DNA of 64,000 nt, taken from the NCBI RefSeq assembly GCF_017114945.1, contig NZ_JABXKQ010000136.1, forward strand, positions 1 to 64,000, written 5' to 3'. How positions within the stretch are numbered: position 1 is the first letter of the stretch; each line of letters begins with the position of its first letter. The stretch comes from Nostoc sp. JL34 (GTDB lineage Bacteria > Cyanobacteriota > Cyanobacteriia > Cyanobacteriales > Nostocaceae). Shown one piece after another: positions 52,775 to 61,534 of this stretch. The position numbers were made by a program, and so were the translations under genes. Under the pieces are notes generated by a model that saw only the letters and a list, made by a program, of their open reading frames with translations, ran no database searches and was not told the DNA's origin.

Positions 52775-53566
52775 ATGGAAGGAATTGATGTTGCCGATCA
52801 AGATGGCAGAGTAGATTGGACGGCAGTAAAAAACTCTGGTAAAACTTTTGCGTTTGTCAAAGCCACAGAAGGAGTAAGCATCAAAGATTCTGCCTTTGCT
52901 CATCACTGGCAAACCATGAAAGCTGTTGGGATTATTCGGGGTGCTTATCATTTCTTTCACCCCCATACATCTGACCCGGTTCAGCAAGCGAAGGAATTCT
53001 TAAAAACTTTGGGTAAATTAGAACCGGGAGACTTGCCACCAGTCATAGATATAGAGGTAACTGACAAAGTAAATAGCCAAGCAGTAATTAATGCAGCAAA
53101 GCAGTGGTTGGCAGAGGTGGAACAAGCTCTTTTGCAACAAACAAAAAAACCTATTAAACCAATTATTTATACCTTCCCCAGTTTCTGGACGGAACTTGGT
53201 AATCCATCTGATTTTGCTAGTTATCCGTTATGGATTGCCCACTACGGAACTAGGAACCCAACTATTCCCGGTGCTTGGCAGGGACAATACTTAATCCATC
53301 AATATGAAGGTGATATATCGGGTGTAACTGGTGTTAGTGGTCGAGCCGATTTGAATAGATTCAATGGATTGCAGCTAGGAGATTCTGGGTTAAGAGTAAA
53401 ACAATTACAACAGCAATTAAAAGATATTGGATTATATACTGATGCTATCGATGGGCATTTTTCTGAGTCAGTTAAGAATGCAATTGTTAGTTTTCAAACA
53501 TCTAAAAAATTGCAAGCTGATGGAATTGTTGGCATAAAAACTTGGGTAGCTTTATTGTGGATTTAG
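52775..53566 (+). CDS. GH25 lysozyme with peptidoglycan-binding domain
   Basis: Residues about 1-190 form a glycoside hydrolase 25 domain (MEGIDVADQDGRVDW, FAFVKATEG, GAYHFFHP, catalytic DIEV near 90, YPLWIAHYG), followed by a type-1 peptidoglycan-binding domain (LQLGDSGLRVKQLQQQLKDIGLYTDAIDGHF). It should cut muramyl bonds. No signal peptide is visible, so its export (or use as an intracellular lysis factor) is open. Confidence 0.93.
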   Translation: MEGIDVADQDGRVDWTAVKNSGKTFAFVKATEGVSIKDSAFAHHWQTMKAVGIIRGAYHFFHPHTSDPVQQAKEFLKTLGKLEPGDLPPVIDIEVTDKVNSQAVINAAKQWLAEVEQALLQQTKKPIKPIIYTFPSFWTELGNPSDFASYPLWIAHYGTRNPTIPGAWQGQYLIHQYEGDISGVTGVSGRADLNRFNGLQLGDSGLRVKQLQQQLKDIGLYTDAIDGHFSESVKNAIVSFQTSKKLQADGIVGIKTWVALLWI

Positions 53567-53696
53567 AATGAATTGTACACTCAATAAATAGACCTATATT
53601 CACCATCAAAGGAATCTAAATTTGGGTGATCCTTCACTTCTAAGTTTACTTTTTTTAATTAGCGATCGCAGTTGTTTTAAGGATAGCCACTTCTAA

Positions 53697-53728
53697 AAAG
53701 CCCTCACTTTGCTCCGAGGGCTTTGCAA
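53697..53728 (-). terminator. Rho-independent terminator, best for the NUDIX gene
   Basis: AAAGCCCTC (53697-53705) pairs perfectly with GAGGGCTTT (53716-53724). On the minus strand it is followed by TTTTTAG, so it ends the NUDIX transcript; it can also end the lysozyme transcript. Confidence 0.85.
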
Positions 53729-53751
53729 TAAATGTGTATTGCTATATCTGA

Positions 53752-54189
53752 CTAACATCGAAATGCACATAAGTGAGATTTGACATAGAAAAAACCTTTA
53801 AGAATTCGTTTGAGTGAATTAAACTTAACCCGCCTGATAGCTTTATTCACTTCTACCCACTGTCGTTTTCTTTTACTTGCTTCTGGATAATCTTCACTCA
53901 GCATCTCCACTGGTAACAAATACATCTTGACTTGGTAAATTTTGCCTCGTTTACGGTACTTGTAAGTGCCCAGTTCATTAACGTCTACTTGCCCAATCAC
54001 CCCTGCTTCTTCCCACGCCTCTTTAGCTGCTGAAGCGGGCGGACTCATGCCATTAGGAATATCTCCTTTCGGAATCACCCAGTGTTGAAAGTTACGGGTT
54101 GTGATTAGCAAGATTTCAATTTTGCCATTGTTCACTCTATAAGGAATCACCCCAGACTGTTTAAACACTTTGCTGACTTTTCGACTCAT
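53752..54189 (-). CDS. NUDIX hydrolase
   Basis: The 145-residue product carries a Nudix box GMSPPASAAKEAWEEAGVIG, preceded by WVIPKGDIPNG, and basic RRGKIYQVKMYLLPVE-type strands (KYRKRGKIYQVKMYL). It resembles the DIPP/ApnA branch that hydrolyses diphosphoinositol or diadenosine phosphates. The box has Lys for the usual Arg. Soluble. Confidence 0.92.
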   Translation of the reverse strand: MSRKVSKVFKQSGVIPYRVNNGKIEILLITTRNFQHWVIPKGDIPNGMSPPASAAKEAWEEAGVIGQVDVNELGTYKYRKRGKIYQVKMYLLPVEMLSEDYPEASKRKRQWVEVNKAIRRVKFNSLKRILKGFFYVKSHLCAFRC

Positions 54190-54957
54190 GTAATTTGCAT
54201 CCTGTAGGGCCTAGCTTTTTTGTACAATGTTTATTTCAGAAAGTCGAGAGCTGATACCGGATAAATTTTAGTTAACGTTAGGTTATGAAAAGGTTAAAAA
54301 AATAGTTTTTAACCTTAAGAGTTAATTATTCAAAGTTTTTGATTGTTAAAGTGGGGGCGCACATCTGTGCGCCTCTACCGTGTGTTGCAATGAGATGCGT
54401 AGTGTTAAGTCAAGGGTACTCTACGAGAACATCTGTAAACTCGCAGGGTATGATAATTACTAGGTTTGTAATCTTACAAATATAAAATTAACTGCTGTAA
54501 AATTTGTATTCCTGATGGTTGATTGACAAATGCAATTTAAGATAATTTGAGTAAAACAAACCTCTGATATCATGTTCGGGTAAAGACTTATCATTTAGAC
54601 CGCAGGGGTGCAGGGGGCAGGGAGCAGGGAGAAAGAGGTTTTCCTGACTTTTGCATGGATGCGGCAATCATAAGTAATTAACTGGACTTGATATTACAAG
54701 TCTTTTAATTGGGCTAATTAGACGGACAACTGAGGCGTCAAATTCACGTTAGGATAAATAGGATGATCGGTTGGTAAGCGCCTATGATCTACTATAGGGA
54801 TTGATGAATTGTCTTATAGTATCCAATAGTTCAAGCAAAGCGTAGTAGAGTAAAGTAATAAATCTCAAGGTGTATATAAGTAGGAAAACCTAGCCACGAT
54901 AAATTTAACAGTACATACAGTGGTAAGGTCGATCGCTCCCAAAGCAAGATTGTCGCC
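54190..54957. other. Long intergenic region upstream of the Xi-class GST gene
   Basis: About 770 bp without a supported gene. It holds a perfect hairpin at 54356-54373, a GGGAGCA-type remnant near 54605-54635 and AT-rich sequence. A 90-codon minus-strand ORF at 54831 overlaps the GST start and is a shadow. Confidence 0.5.
54354..54376. repeat. Short GC-rich palindrome
   Basis: GGCGCACA-TC-TGTGCGCC (54356-54373) is a perfect hairpin with eight-base arms. Its place far from gene ends suggests a scattered palindromic repeat. Confidence 0.75.
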
Positions 54958-56013
54958 ATGACCAACTCAACTCCAATCGATGACGATAAAAATCTCCCAA
55001 AGAAGAAGGGCAGGACACTCCCTCCAAAGCTGATTATCTGGCTGGGAAAATTTGTCTGGACGACTATGTGGCAAATAATGATGTCCAAGCTTGCTCCTAC
55101 CAATCAGTCAGGAGCATATATTCGTCCTAATAGCCAGTTTCGGAAGTTCATCGGCACAGAGTCAGGGAATCCACACCCACCAGCAGTTGGGCGCTACAAA
55201 CTCTATGTTGGGCTGGGCTGTCCTTGGGCGCACCGAACCTTGGTTGTGCGATCGCTCAAAAAACTCGAAGCGGTAATATCAGTATGTATTGTCTCTCCTT
55301 CTCCCATTGAAGGCGGTTGGATATTCAACGAAGAAGAACAAGGTTGTCGCACACTAGCCCAATTGTATCAACTGGCAGAACCCGGCTACAGTGGACGCTC
55401 TACAGTTCCAGTCCTATGGGACAACCAAACAAAAACCATCGTCAACAATGAGAGTGCAGAGATTATCGTCATTCTCAACTCTCAGTTAAACGAGTTCGCC
55501 AACAATCCCACTCTGGATCTTTATCCAGGAGAACTCAAAGAAAAGATTGACTGGTGGAATGAAAAAATTTATCATGCCGTAAATAATGGCGTGTATCGTT
55601 GCGGTTTTGCCCAAACTCAAGAAGCATACAATCAAGCCTGTAATGAACTGTTTGTAACTCTTGATGAGATTGACATGGCATTGCAGACTAATCGATATCT
55701 GTGCGGCGATCGTCTTACACTAGCAGATATTCGTTTATTCACGACCTTATTTCGTTTTGATAGTGCCTACTACGGCTTATTTAAATGCAATCGGCGGCGA
55801 ATTCGAGACTATCAGAACTTAGGAGCTTACTTACGTGATTTATATCAGCTTCCAGGTGTTGCTGATACTTGCGACATAGAGAGTGTGAAGCGGGATTATT
55901 ACGGTAACCTGTTTCCACTCAATCCGGGCGGGATTATTCCCGATGGTCCGGAAATGTCATATCTCAATCAACCACACGATCGCGATCGCATCGGCAAAGT
56001 GAATGCTTCATAA
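54958..56013 (+). CDS. Xi-class glutathione S-transferase (glutathionyl-hydroquinone reductase-like)
   Basis: The 351-residue product has YVGLGCPWAHRTLVVRSLKKLE with catalytic Cys88, a SRP-like SPIEGGWIF segment, TVPVLWD and NNESAEIIVIL, and the C-terminal Xi domain (IYHAVNNGVYRCGFAQTQEAYNQA, RLTLADIRLFTTLFRFD). Such enzymes reduce glutathionyl-hydroquinones with glutathione. A short extra N-terminus (about 1-60, with IIWLGKFVWTTMW) is present. The gene has a clear start at the ATG after CGCC. The aspartoacylase gene follows 52 bases later. Confidence 0.93.
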   Translation: MTNSTPIDDDKNLPKKKGRTLPPKLIIWLGKFVWTTMWQIMMSKLAPTNQSGAYIRPNSQFRKFIGTESGNPHPPAVGRYKLYVGLGCPWAHRTLVVRSLKKLEAVISVCIVSPSPIEGGWIFNEEEQGCRTLAQLYQLAEPGYSGRSTVPVLWDNQTKTIVNNESAEIIVILNSQLNEFANNPTLDLYPGELKEKIDWWNEKIYHAVNNGVYRCGFAQTQEAYNQACNELFVTLDEIDMALQTNRYLCGDRLTLADIRLFTTLFRFDSAYYGLFKCNRRRIRDYQNLGAYLRDLYQLPGVADTCDIESVKRDYYGNLFPLNPGGIIPDGPEMSYLNQPHDRDRIGKVNAS

Positions 56014-56065
56014 GGTACATTGAGAAATAATACCTCGATGACTGCATTCTAGAGTTGGTGTAATC

Positions 56066-56950
56066 GTGAACCAGATTAATCGAGTTGCAATTGTCGGTGG
56101 AACTCATGGCAATGAGTTTACAGGAGCCTACCTGATCCGAAAATTTGCCCAGTTTCCCGATTTAGTTACTAGACCAAGTTTTGAGACAGTCACCCTGTTA
56201 GCAAATCCTAATGCTTTTGCAGCAGGGAGACGATATGTAGAGAAGGATTTAAATCGCTGTTTTCTCAAGCAAGACTTACAAGATCCAACTCTCAACAGTT
56301 ACGAAGAATTGCAAGCTAAATCAATCCAGAGTACCCTAGCATCAAAGGGCTATAAACAAGCAGATTTTATCTTAGACTTGCATAGCAGTACAGCTAATAT
56401 GGGTCTGACAATTATTTTGGTAAACAGTCATCCCTTAAACTTGAAATTAGCTGCTTATCTGAGCCAGATTAATCCTTTAGTTAGGGTTTATTGCTGCTCT
56501 TTTAAATCAAGTGAAGAAAACCCATTTGTAAATTCTCTGTGCGAATTAGGCTTTGCGATCGAAGTTGGCCCTATTGCTCAAGGTGTCTTACAAGCAACGC
56601 TGTTCCAACAAACAGAGGAACTTGTTCACGCGGTTCTCGACTATCTGGAACAGTTTAACCAGGGTAAAATTCCATCAACTAACAAAACGTTGATTGTCTA
56701 CCACCACTTATCAGTTGTGGACTATCCAAAAAAACCGGATGGAACAATCTTTGGCATGATTCATCCAGAGCTTCAAAACAAGGATTATCAAGCCTTAAAT
56801 CCAGGAGATCCAATTTTTATAGCCTTAGATAATAAAACAATTATTTATAAAGGTGCATCTACCGTTTGGCCGATTTTTATTAATGAGGCAGCTTACTACG
56901 AAAAGGGAATTGCCATGTGTTTGACTCAGAGGCAAGAAATCAATATATAG
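56066..56950 (+). CDS. Aspartoacylase
   Basis: The 294-residue zinc hydrolase has VAIVGGTHGNEFTGAYL with His14 and Glu17 as metal ligands, NPNAFAAGRRYVEKDLNRCF, LDLHSSTANMG (third ligand) and ECGPIAQG-like EVGPIAQG. This is the N-acetylaspartate/acyl-aspartate deacylase family (AspA). The start is GTG. Cotranscription with the Xi-class GST is likely from the short gap. Confidence 0.93.
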   Translation: MNQINRVAIVGGTHGNEFTGAYLIRKFAQFPDLVTRPSFETVTLLANPNAFAAGRRYVEKDLNRCFLKQDLQDPTLNSYEELQAKSIQSTLASKGYKQADFILDLHSSTANMGLTIILVNSHPLNLKLAAYLSQINPLVRVYCCSFKSSEENPFVNSLCELGFAIEVGPIAQGVLQATLFQQTEELVHAVLDYLEQFNQGKIPSTNKTLIVYHHLSVVDYPKKPDGTIFGMIHPELQNKDYQALNPGDPIFIALDNKTIIYKGASTVWPIFINEAAYYEKGIAMCLTQRQEINI

Positions 56951-57244
56951 GATTGGAAATTTTTTTATATGATCCCTTTTTATGGTAGATGATGAGAGAA
57001 ATTGATGATCATCATCTATAAAATATGCTGAATCCTAATTTATATTTCTGTAGTTGGTGCGAATCGCTAAGACTTACCTATACACATTTAAATGCGTTTT
57101 GGTTATGATATATTGATGACCAAGAATTAAGTATCAGGGTAAAAAGTTGTTCAAATGCCGATAAAGTCGAGATCAAAGGAGCGCTAAAAACCCATTATCT
57201 AAATTCATCGAGAATATTTTTAGAGAAGCAGAATTTGTTTATAA
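56951..57244. other. Intergenic region after the aspartoacylase gene
   Basis: Noncoding sequence of about 290 bp that continues into the weak remnant below. A hairpin TAGATGATGA/TCATCATCTA (56986-56995 and 57009-57018) just after the aspartoacylase stop may be a terminator, though without a T-run. Confidence 0.4.
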
Positions 57245-57424
57245 ATATGGGAGACTAATTTGGGCGATGTCTATGAAGGGCTACGCTTGCTCAATGCTGC
57301 TTTTAAAGTCACTCTTTATTTTGAAAAAGAAGATCCGCAAACCTTCTGGCTTGAGTTTTCCCCTAAAACCTGCCTGAGTCGAACTACGAACCTTGAGCGA
57401 TCAAGCCCAAACCTAACATTATAA
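57245..57424 (+). pseudogene. Possible gene remnant containing a dispersed repeat
   Basis: An open frame without a start codon reads LGDVYEGLRLLNAAFKVTLYFEKED and PQTFWLEFSPKTC to a TAA at 57422-57424. The protein-like stretch is preceded by stops and its first part is coded by the dispersed repeat at 57269. I do not recognise it; it may be a decayed gene end or chance. Confidence 0.3.
57269..57289 (+). repeat. 21-bp dispersed repeat, intergenic copy
   Basis: GCGAT is followed by 21 bases starting GTCTATGAAG and ending GGCTACGCTTG, then CTC. Removal leaves GCGATCTC, one base from HIP1. Confidence 0.75.
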
Positions 57425-57460
57425 TTTACGCTTAAAATTGTCCAAATACTTGAACTCATA

Positions 57461-58444
57461 ATGAAAACCAAGCGACAAGAAAACAGACCAATAGCCAGTC
57501 TTTCTTTAGACTTGGATAATATTTGGTCTTATCTAAAAAATCAGGGCGCTCCGGGTTGGGAGACTTTCCCTTCTTACTTGGATATCGCAGTCCCTCGTTT
57601 CTTAGATATTCTTCAGCAATGGGATTTGACAATCACAGTATTTATTGTGGGTCAGGATGCAGCGCTGGAAAAGAATACCAAGGCAATACAAGCGATCGCT
57701 AACGCTGGTCACGAAATTGGCAATCACTCATTTTATCATGATCCTTGGCTACATCTATATTCAGAGAATGAGATTGAACAAGAGGTGGCACTCGCCGAAG
57801 AACATATCAAGCGCGTTACTCATCAACATCCGATTGGCTTCCGGGGGCCAGGATACAGTTTTTCTCCAGCAGTATTGAAAGTCCTCGCACGCCGGGGATA
57901 CGAATATGATGCTTCGACTTTTCCCACATTTTTGGGGCCAATAGCACGAGCTTATTATTTAATAACCTGTAAATTGAGTAAGGAAGAACGTAAGAAACGG
58001 GAAGCCTTGTTTGGTGGTTTTAAAGAGGGTTTGCAGCCTCTAAAACCTTACCAATGGCATCTGGGTAAGGATAAACTAACAGAGATTCCTGTTACCACCA
58101 TGCCAATTTTCAAGGTGCCAATTCACTTCAGTTACATAATGTTTCTCAGTACATTTTCTTCGGAAGTAGCGTTACTTTACCTGCGAATTGCCCTTTGGCT
58201 GTGTAAACTTACACGCGTCCAGCCTTCTTTGCTACTCCATCCTACAGACTTTGTAAGTCAAGAGGATGTGCCAGAACTATCATTTTTCCCTGGAATGAGC
58301 GTCCCCACCTACAAAAAGCTAGCAATAGTGAACAAAAGTTTGGAACTTATATCCAGTCAGTTCAATGTTTTGACTGTTGGACAACACGCCAAATTCGTAG
58401 CCGGTGCCCGTCAACTACCTGTATTAGTGCCTCAAAAGAGGTAA
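57461..58444 (+). CDS. Polysaccharide deacetylase (NodB/CE4) family protein
   Basis: The 327-residue product has SLSLDLDNIW with the first metal/catalytic Asp pair, AGHEIGNHSFYHDPW with the two His ligands, and FRGPGYSFSPAVLKVLARRGYEYDASTFP. Some members of this branch act on lipid-linked sugars rather than on chitin-like polymers. No signal peptide is seen. The substrate is unknown. Confidence 0.92.
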   Translation: MKTKRQENRPIASLSLDLDNIWSYLKNQGAPGWETFPSYLDIAVPRFLDILQQWDLTITVFIVGQDAALEKNTKAIQAIANAGHEIGNHSFYHDPWLHLYSENEIEQEVALAEEHIKRVTHQHPIGFRGPGYSFSPAVLKVLARRGYEYDASTFPTFLGPIARAYYLITCKLSKEERKKREALFGGFKEGLQPLKPYQWHLGKDKLTEIPVTTMPIFKVPIHFSYIMFLSTFSSEVALLYLRIALWLCKLTRVQPSLLLHPTDFVSQEDVPELSFFPGMSVPTYKKLAIVNKSLELISSQFNVLTVGQHAKFVAGARQLPVLVPQKR

Positions 58445-58594
58445 AAATATCATCTATGCGATTTATCAGTCCAGTTTGTATTCTTGATTACAGGGAAAAT
58501 TAACTTTCACCTGTTGTCGAAAAGAAGGTAATAGTGTTGCCAAAAAGATAAATTTATTTTTATAATAGTTCACTATTCCAATGTCTTTATTAAA

Positions 58595-58632
58595 AACCCC
58601 TGGTGATATCCCTTCCCCAGAGGTTATTTTTT
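58595..58632 (+). terminator. Rho-independent terminator after the deacetylase gene
   Basis: AACCCCTGG (58595-58603) pairs with CCAGAGGTT (58617-58625), one mismatch, followed by ATTTTTTT. Confidence 0.8.
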
Positions 58633-58676
58633 TAGATGCGATTCATGTAATAGATGAATCCGATTGAGAGGCTCAG

Positions 58677-58711
58677 AACCCCGACTTCTTGAATAAGTTG
58701 GGATTCTTTTT
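58677..58711 (+). terminator. Second terminator-like hairpin
   Basis: AACCCCGACTT pairs with AAGTTGGGATT (58695-58705) using G-U and one weak pair, followed by CTTTTTG. A related but perfect hairpin (CCCCGACTTC) lies at 61431, so this is a repeat family used as terminators. Confidence 0.7.
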
Positions 58712-58838
58712 GTTCAGATTTTTGTGAGTTCAGTAATATTCAGCAACTAAATCACAGACGAATTCTCAGGAATTTTACTGAACCACTAAGACAATAAAGA
58801 TTACTAATATATACATAAATATTGTCAGGGTGCTGAAT

Positions 58839-61307
58839 ATGTCAGATATACCGTTTCAATGCAAAAATTTGAAAGAGCAGGTTGAATCTATATTACAGCT
58901 TTTACAACAAGAGCCAACACTACGTTCCCAAGATATTACACCTGTACAAACTTCCTTAAGTAAGGCGATTTCTCCCAAGTTTGAGATTGTGTTTGCAGGT
59001 GCATTTAGTGCCGGAAAATCAATGCTAATCAATGCATTATTGGAGAGGGAATTATTGTACAGTGCAGAGGGACACGCTACAGGTACAGAATGCAAAATTG
59101 AGTATGCAGAAGTAGATAACGAACGTGTTGTTTTAACGTTTTTAAGTGAAGCTGAGATTCGGGAACAAGCAGTTTCTTTGTGTCAGCAACTAGGATTTAA
59201 GACAGTAACTAATATCAATCAAGCTGATGTAATTAATTTGCTACGTCAAGATTCTGAAGCGATTATTCAGCAAGAGGGTGGTGAGAGTAAATCAGAACGT
59301 GCAAAACAGGCGAAGGCGTTAATGTTATTGCTAGAGGGATATATAGCAAACCGCGATCGCATCAACACGGTGACTAATGCTACATATTCAATGGAGCAAT
59401 TTAACTTTTCCAATCTCAAGGAAGCGGCTGGATATGCCCGCCGTGGTAGTAATAGTGCCGTATTGAAGCGGATAGAATATTACTGTAATCATCCTTTGCT
59501 ACAAGATGGTAATGTAATTATCGATACGCCAGGTATTGATGCGCCAGTAGAGAAAGATGCCCAACTAACTTATGCCAAAATTCAACATCCCGATACTTCG
59601 GCGGTGGTGTGTGTGCTAAAACCTGCTTCGGCGGGTGAGATGACAAAAGAAGAAACAGAACTTTTGGAATTAATGCGGGAGAACGCGGGAGTCCGCGATC
59701 GCGTTTTCTATGTCTTCAACCGGATTGATGAAACTTGGTATAATACTCAATTACGGCAACGATTAGACGATTTAATTAGTGGGCAGTTTCACAATACAAA
59801 CAAGGTTTATAAAACTAGTGGATTATTAGGATTTTATGGCAGTCAAATTAAACAGACAAGCCAACTAAATAGATTTGGTTTAGATTCTGTTTTTGCAGAA
59901 AGTATTAAAGGTTTAGATGGCAAAGAAGAAACACCACAATTTGTCTATGCCTTTAACAATTACTGTGTAAATTCAGGAAAGCTATCTGCCACTAAATTCC
60001 GTGTCTCTGTTAACGGCCATGAAACCCCAAATCAAAATTATGTGCGGATTTTGGGAGATTGGGGAAATGAACTTATAGAACAACTAATTAAAGATAGTGG
60101 AACTGAGGAGTTTCGTACAGCTATTACTCGCTATCTTACGCAGGAAAAGCGCCCACAATTATTTAAAAATCTTGCTGATGATTTGGAAGATGTTTGTATC
60201 AAGCTGAAGAAACATTATCAGAGTGTACAACGCAATTTAGATAGTCAACCCCAAGAAATTGAGACGATGAAGGCGCAAGAGTTGCAACATCTAAATCAGC
60301 AACTCCAGCAAATTGGAAGAGAATTTAGTGAGCATATCACAGAAGAAGTTAATCATATAATTAATAATTATTGTGATGCTTTTGAAGCAGATTTTAAGCA
60401 ATTGCAATCACGAATGATTCGTCGTCTAGATGAATTGCTAGATACTTTTTCTGTAGCTTATGCTTACCGACGTGCAACCATCAGCCATCCTCGCAACGCT
60501 ACCGCACCTTTAATTGCTATTTTAGTAGAGGCATTTTATTACTTAGCAAATCAATTAGAAGATATTTTAGTTGAATCTTCTCAGCAAGTAATTGCAAATT
60601 ATTTCCAACGGTTGATTGAAAAGATTCGCAAGTCAGAATATTATCGCCAATTGTATCGTTTATTAGATCATGATGGTGGTATTGAACAAGAAATCAGAAC
60701 TGTAGAAAAAGGAGTTACTCAAGCATTAGTGAGTGCAGCTAGTGTAGAGTGCGATCGCTTTGTGCGAGAAAGTCCTAGATTTTACGATGAAGGTACTTTT
60801 TCTATATATCAATTTCGCCAAACTCTATTACAAACTTCTCAAGGTTATGACGCTGAAAGTATTATAGAAGCAGAGCCAGCAATTAGGCAGTTATTGAAGT
60901 TAGATTTTGAACCCAAAGTTTCCCAAACTATTCGTAAATCTTTCCGTCAAACCATCAACCAAACACTGAAAACTCAGTTGATACCAATGGCAAATCAGCA
61001 AGCCGATGAAATTTTGCAGCAGTACCCACAGGCACGTGCTTATTTAGAGAGAACATTGGAACAAGAAGCTGAAGAAAAAATTGCGAATAATCACCGATTG
61101 TTGAATGTTGTTGAAGAAAATATTTCAGCATATAATTCAGCCGCTTCTAATATTAATAGTTGTTTACAGGCGATGCAATTATCCGATCATCTTTTGCCTG
61201 TAATTGGGAATGCAGATTTTATATATGCTACGCCTGGTTCATTCAATAATGATGGCAAATCTGCTAGTAATGGATTTGTGATTTCAGATAAGGTAGCAGA
61301 GGTTTAG
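58839..61307 (+). CDS. Dynamin-like GTPase
   Basis: The product has the P-loop GAFSAGKSMLINALL (residues 57-64 of the GTG-start form), switch I Thr in GHATGTECKIEYA, G3 DTPG in NVIIDTPGIDAP and G4-like FNRIDE, then a long helical region with coiled coils (about 430-800). It belongs to the bacterial dynamin-like proteins that bind and reshape membranes. It differs from the well-known Nostoc punctiforme BDLP in its N-terminus. No partner dynamin gene is adjacent. The GTG at 58830 is possible, but ATG 58839 with AGGG upstream is preferred. Confidence 0.9.
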   Translation: MSDIPFQCKNLKEQVESILQLLQQEPTLRSQDITPVQTSLSKAISPKFEIVFAGAFSAGKSMLINALLERELLYSAEGHATGTECKIEYAEVDNERVVLTFLSEAEIREQAVSLCQQLGFKTVTNINQADVINLLRQDSEAIIQQEGGESKSERAKQAKALMLLLEGYIANRDRINTVTNATYSMEQFNFSNLKEAAGYARRGSNSAVLKRIEYYCNHPLLQDGNVIIDTPGIDAPVEKDAQLTYAKIQHPDTSAVVCVLKPASAGEMTKEETELLELMRENAGVRDRVFYVFNRIDETWYNTQLRQRLDDLISGQFHNTNKVYKTSGLLGFYGSQIKQTSQLNRFGLDSVFAESIKGLDGKEETPQFVYAFNNYCVNSGKLSATKFRVSVNGHETPNQNYVRILGDWGNELIEQLIKDSGTEEFRTAITRYLTQEKRPQLFKNLADDLEDVCIKLKKHYQSVQRNLDSQPQEIETMKAQELQHLNQQLQQIGREFSEHITEEVNHIINNYCDAFEADFKQLQSRMIRRLDELLDTFSVAYAYRRATISHPRNATAPLIAILVEAFYYLANQLEDILVESSQQVIANYFQRLIEKIRKSEYYRQLYRLLDHDGGIEQEIRTVEKGVTQALVSAASVECDRFVRESPRFYDEGTFSIYQFRQTLLQTSQGYDAESIIEAEPAIRQLLKLDFEPKVSQTIRKSFRQTINQTLKTQLIPMANQQADEILQQYPQARAYLERTLEQEAEEKIANNHRLLNVVEENISAYNSAASNINSCLQAMQLSDHLLPVIGNADFIYATPGSFNNDGKSASNGFVISDKVAEV

Positions 61308-61430
61308 TAATATTATGAATTTTCACCCTTACCGATGGGATTAGGTTTTTCGTGGACTTTTCCATACAACGTGAAAATTCAGCAGGTAAACATAGATAAT
61401 TTGGGATTTTTTTAGCTATTCACGATGTCC

Positions 61431-61470
61431 AGATCCCCGACTTCTTTTAGAAGTCGGGGATCTAACTTTT
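61431..61470 (+). terminator. Perfect hairpin terminator after the dynamin-like gene
   Basis: AGATCCCCGACTTC (61431-61444) pairs perfectly with GAAGTCGGGGATCT (61450-61463) around TTTTA, followed by AACTTTTT. Confidence 0.85.
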
Positions 61471-61534
61471 TATAAATGATTTAGGCATTGCTATAACCTA
61501 TTAAAATTCGTCACTATCCCCAGTCCCTAACTCA

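Larger units (their letters stand above)
58445..58838. other. Intergenic region with two terminator-like hairpins
   Basis: About 390 bp between the deacetylase and the dynamin-like gene. It holds hairpins at 58595-58632 and 58677-58711 and then AT-rich sequence leading to the dynamin-like start. Confidence 0.5.

Noticed and set aside
54831..55103. 90-codon minus-strand ORF
   Set aside because: It overlaps the start of the Xi-class GST gene on the opposite strand and shows no recognisable domain.
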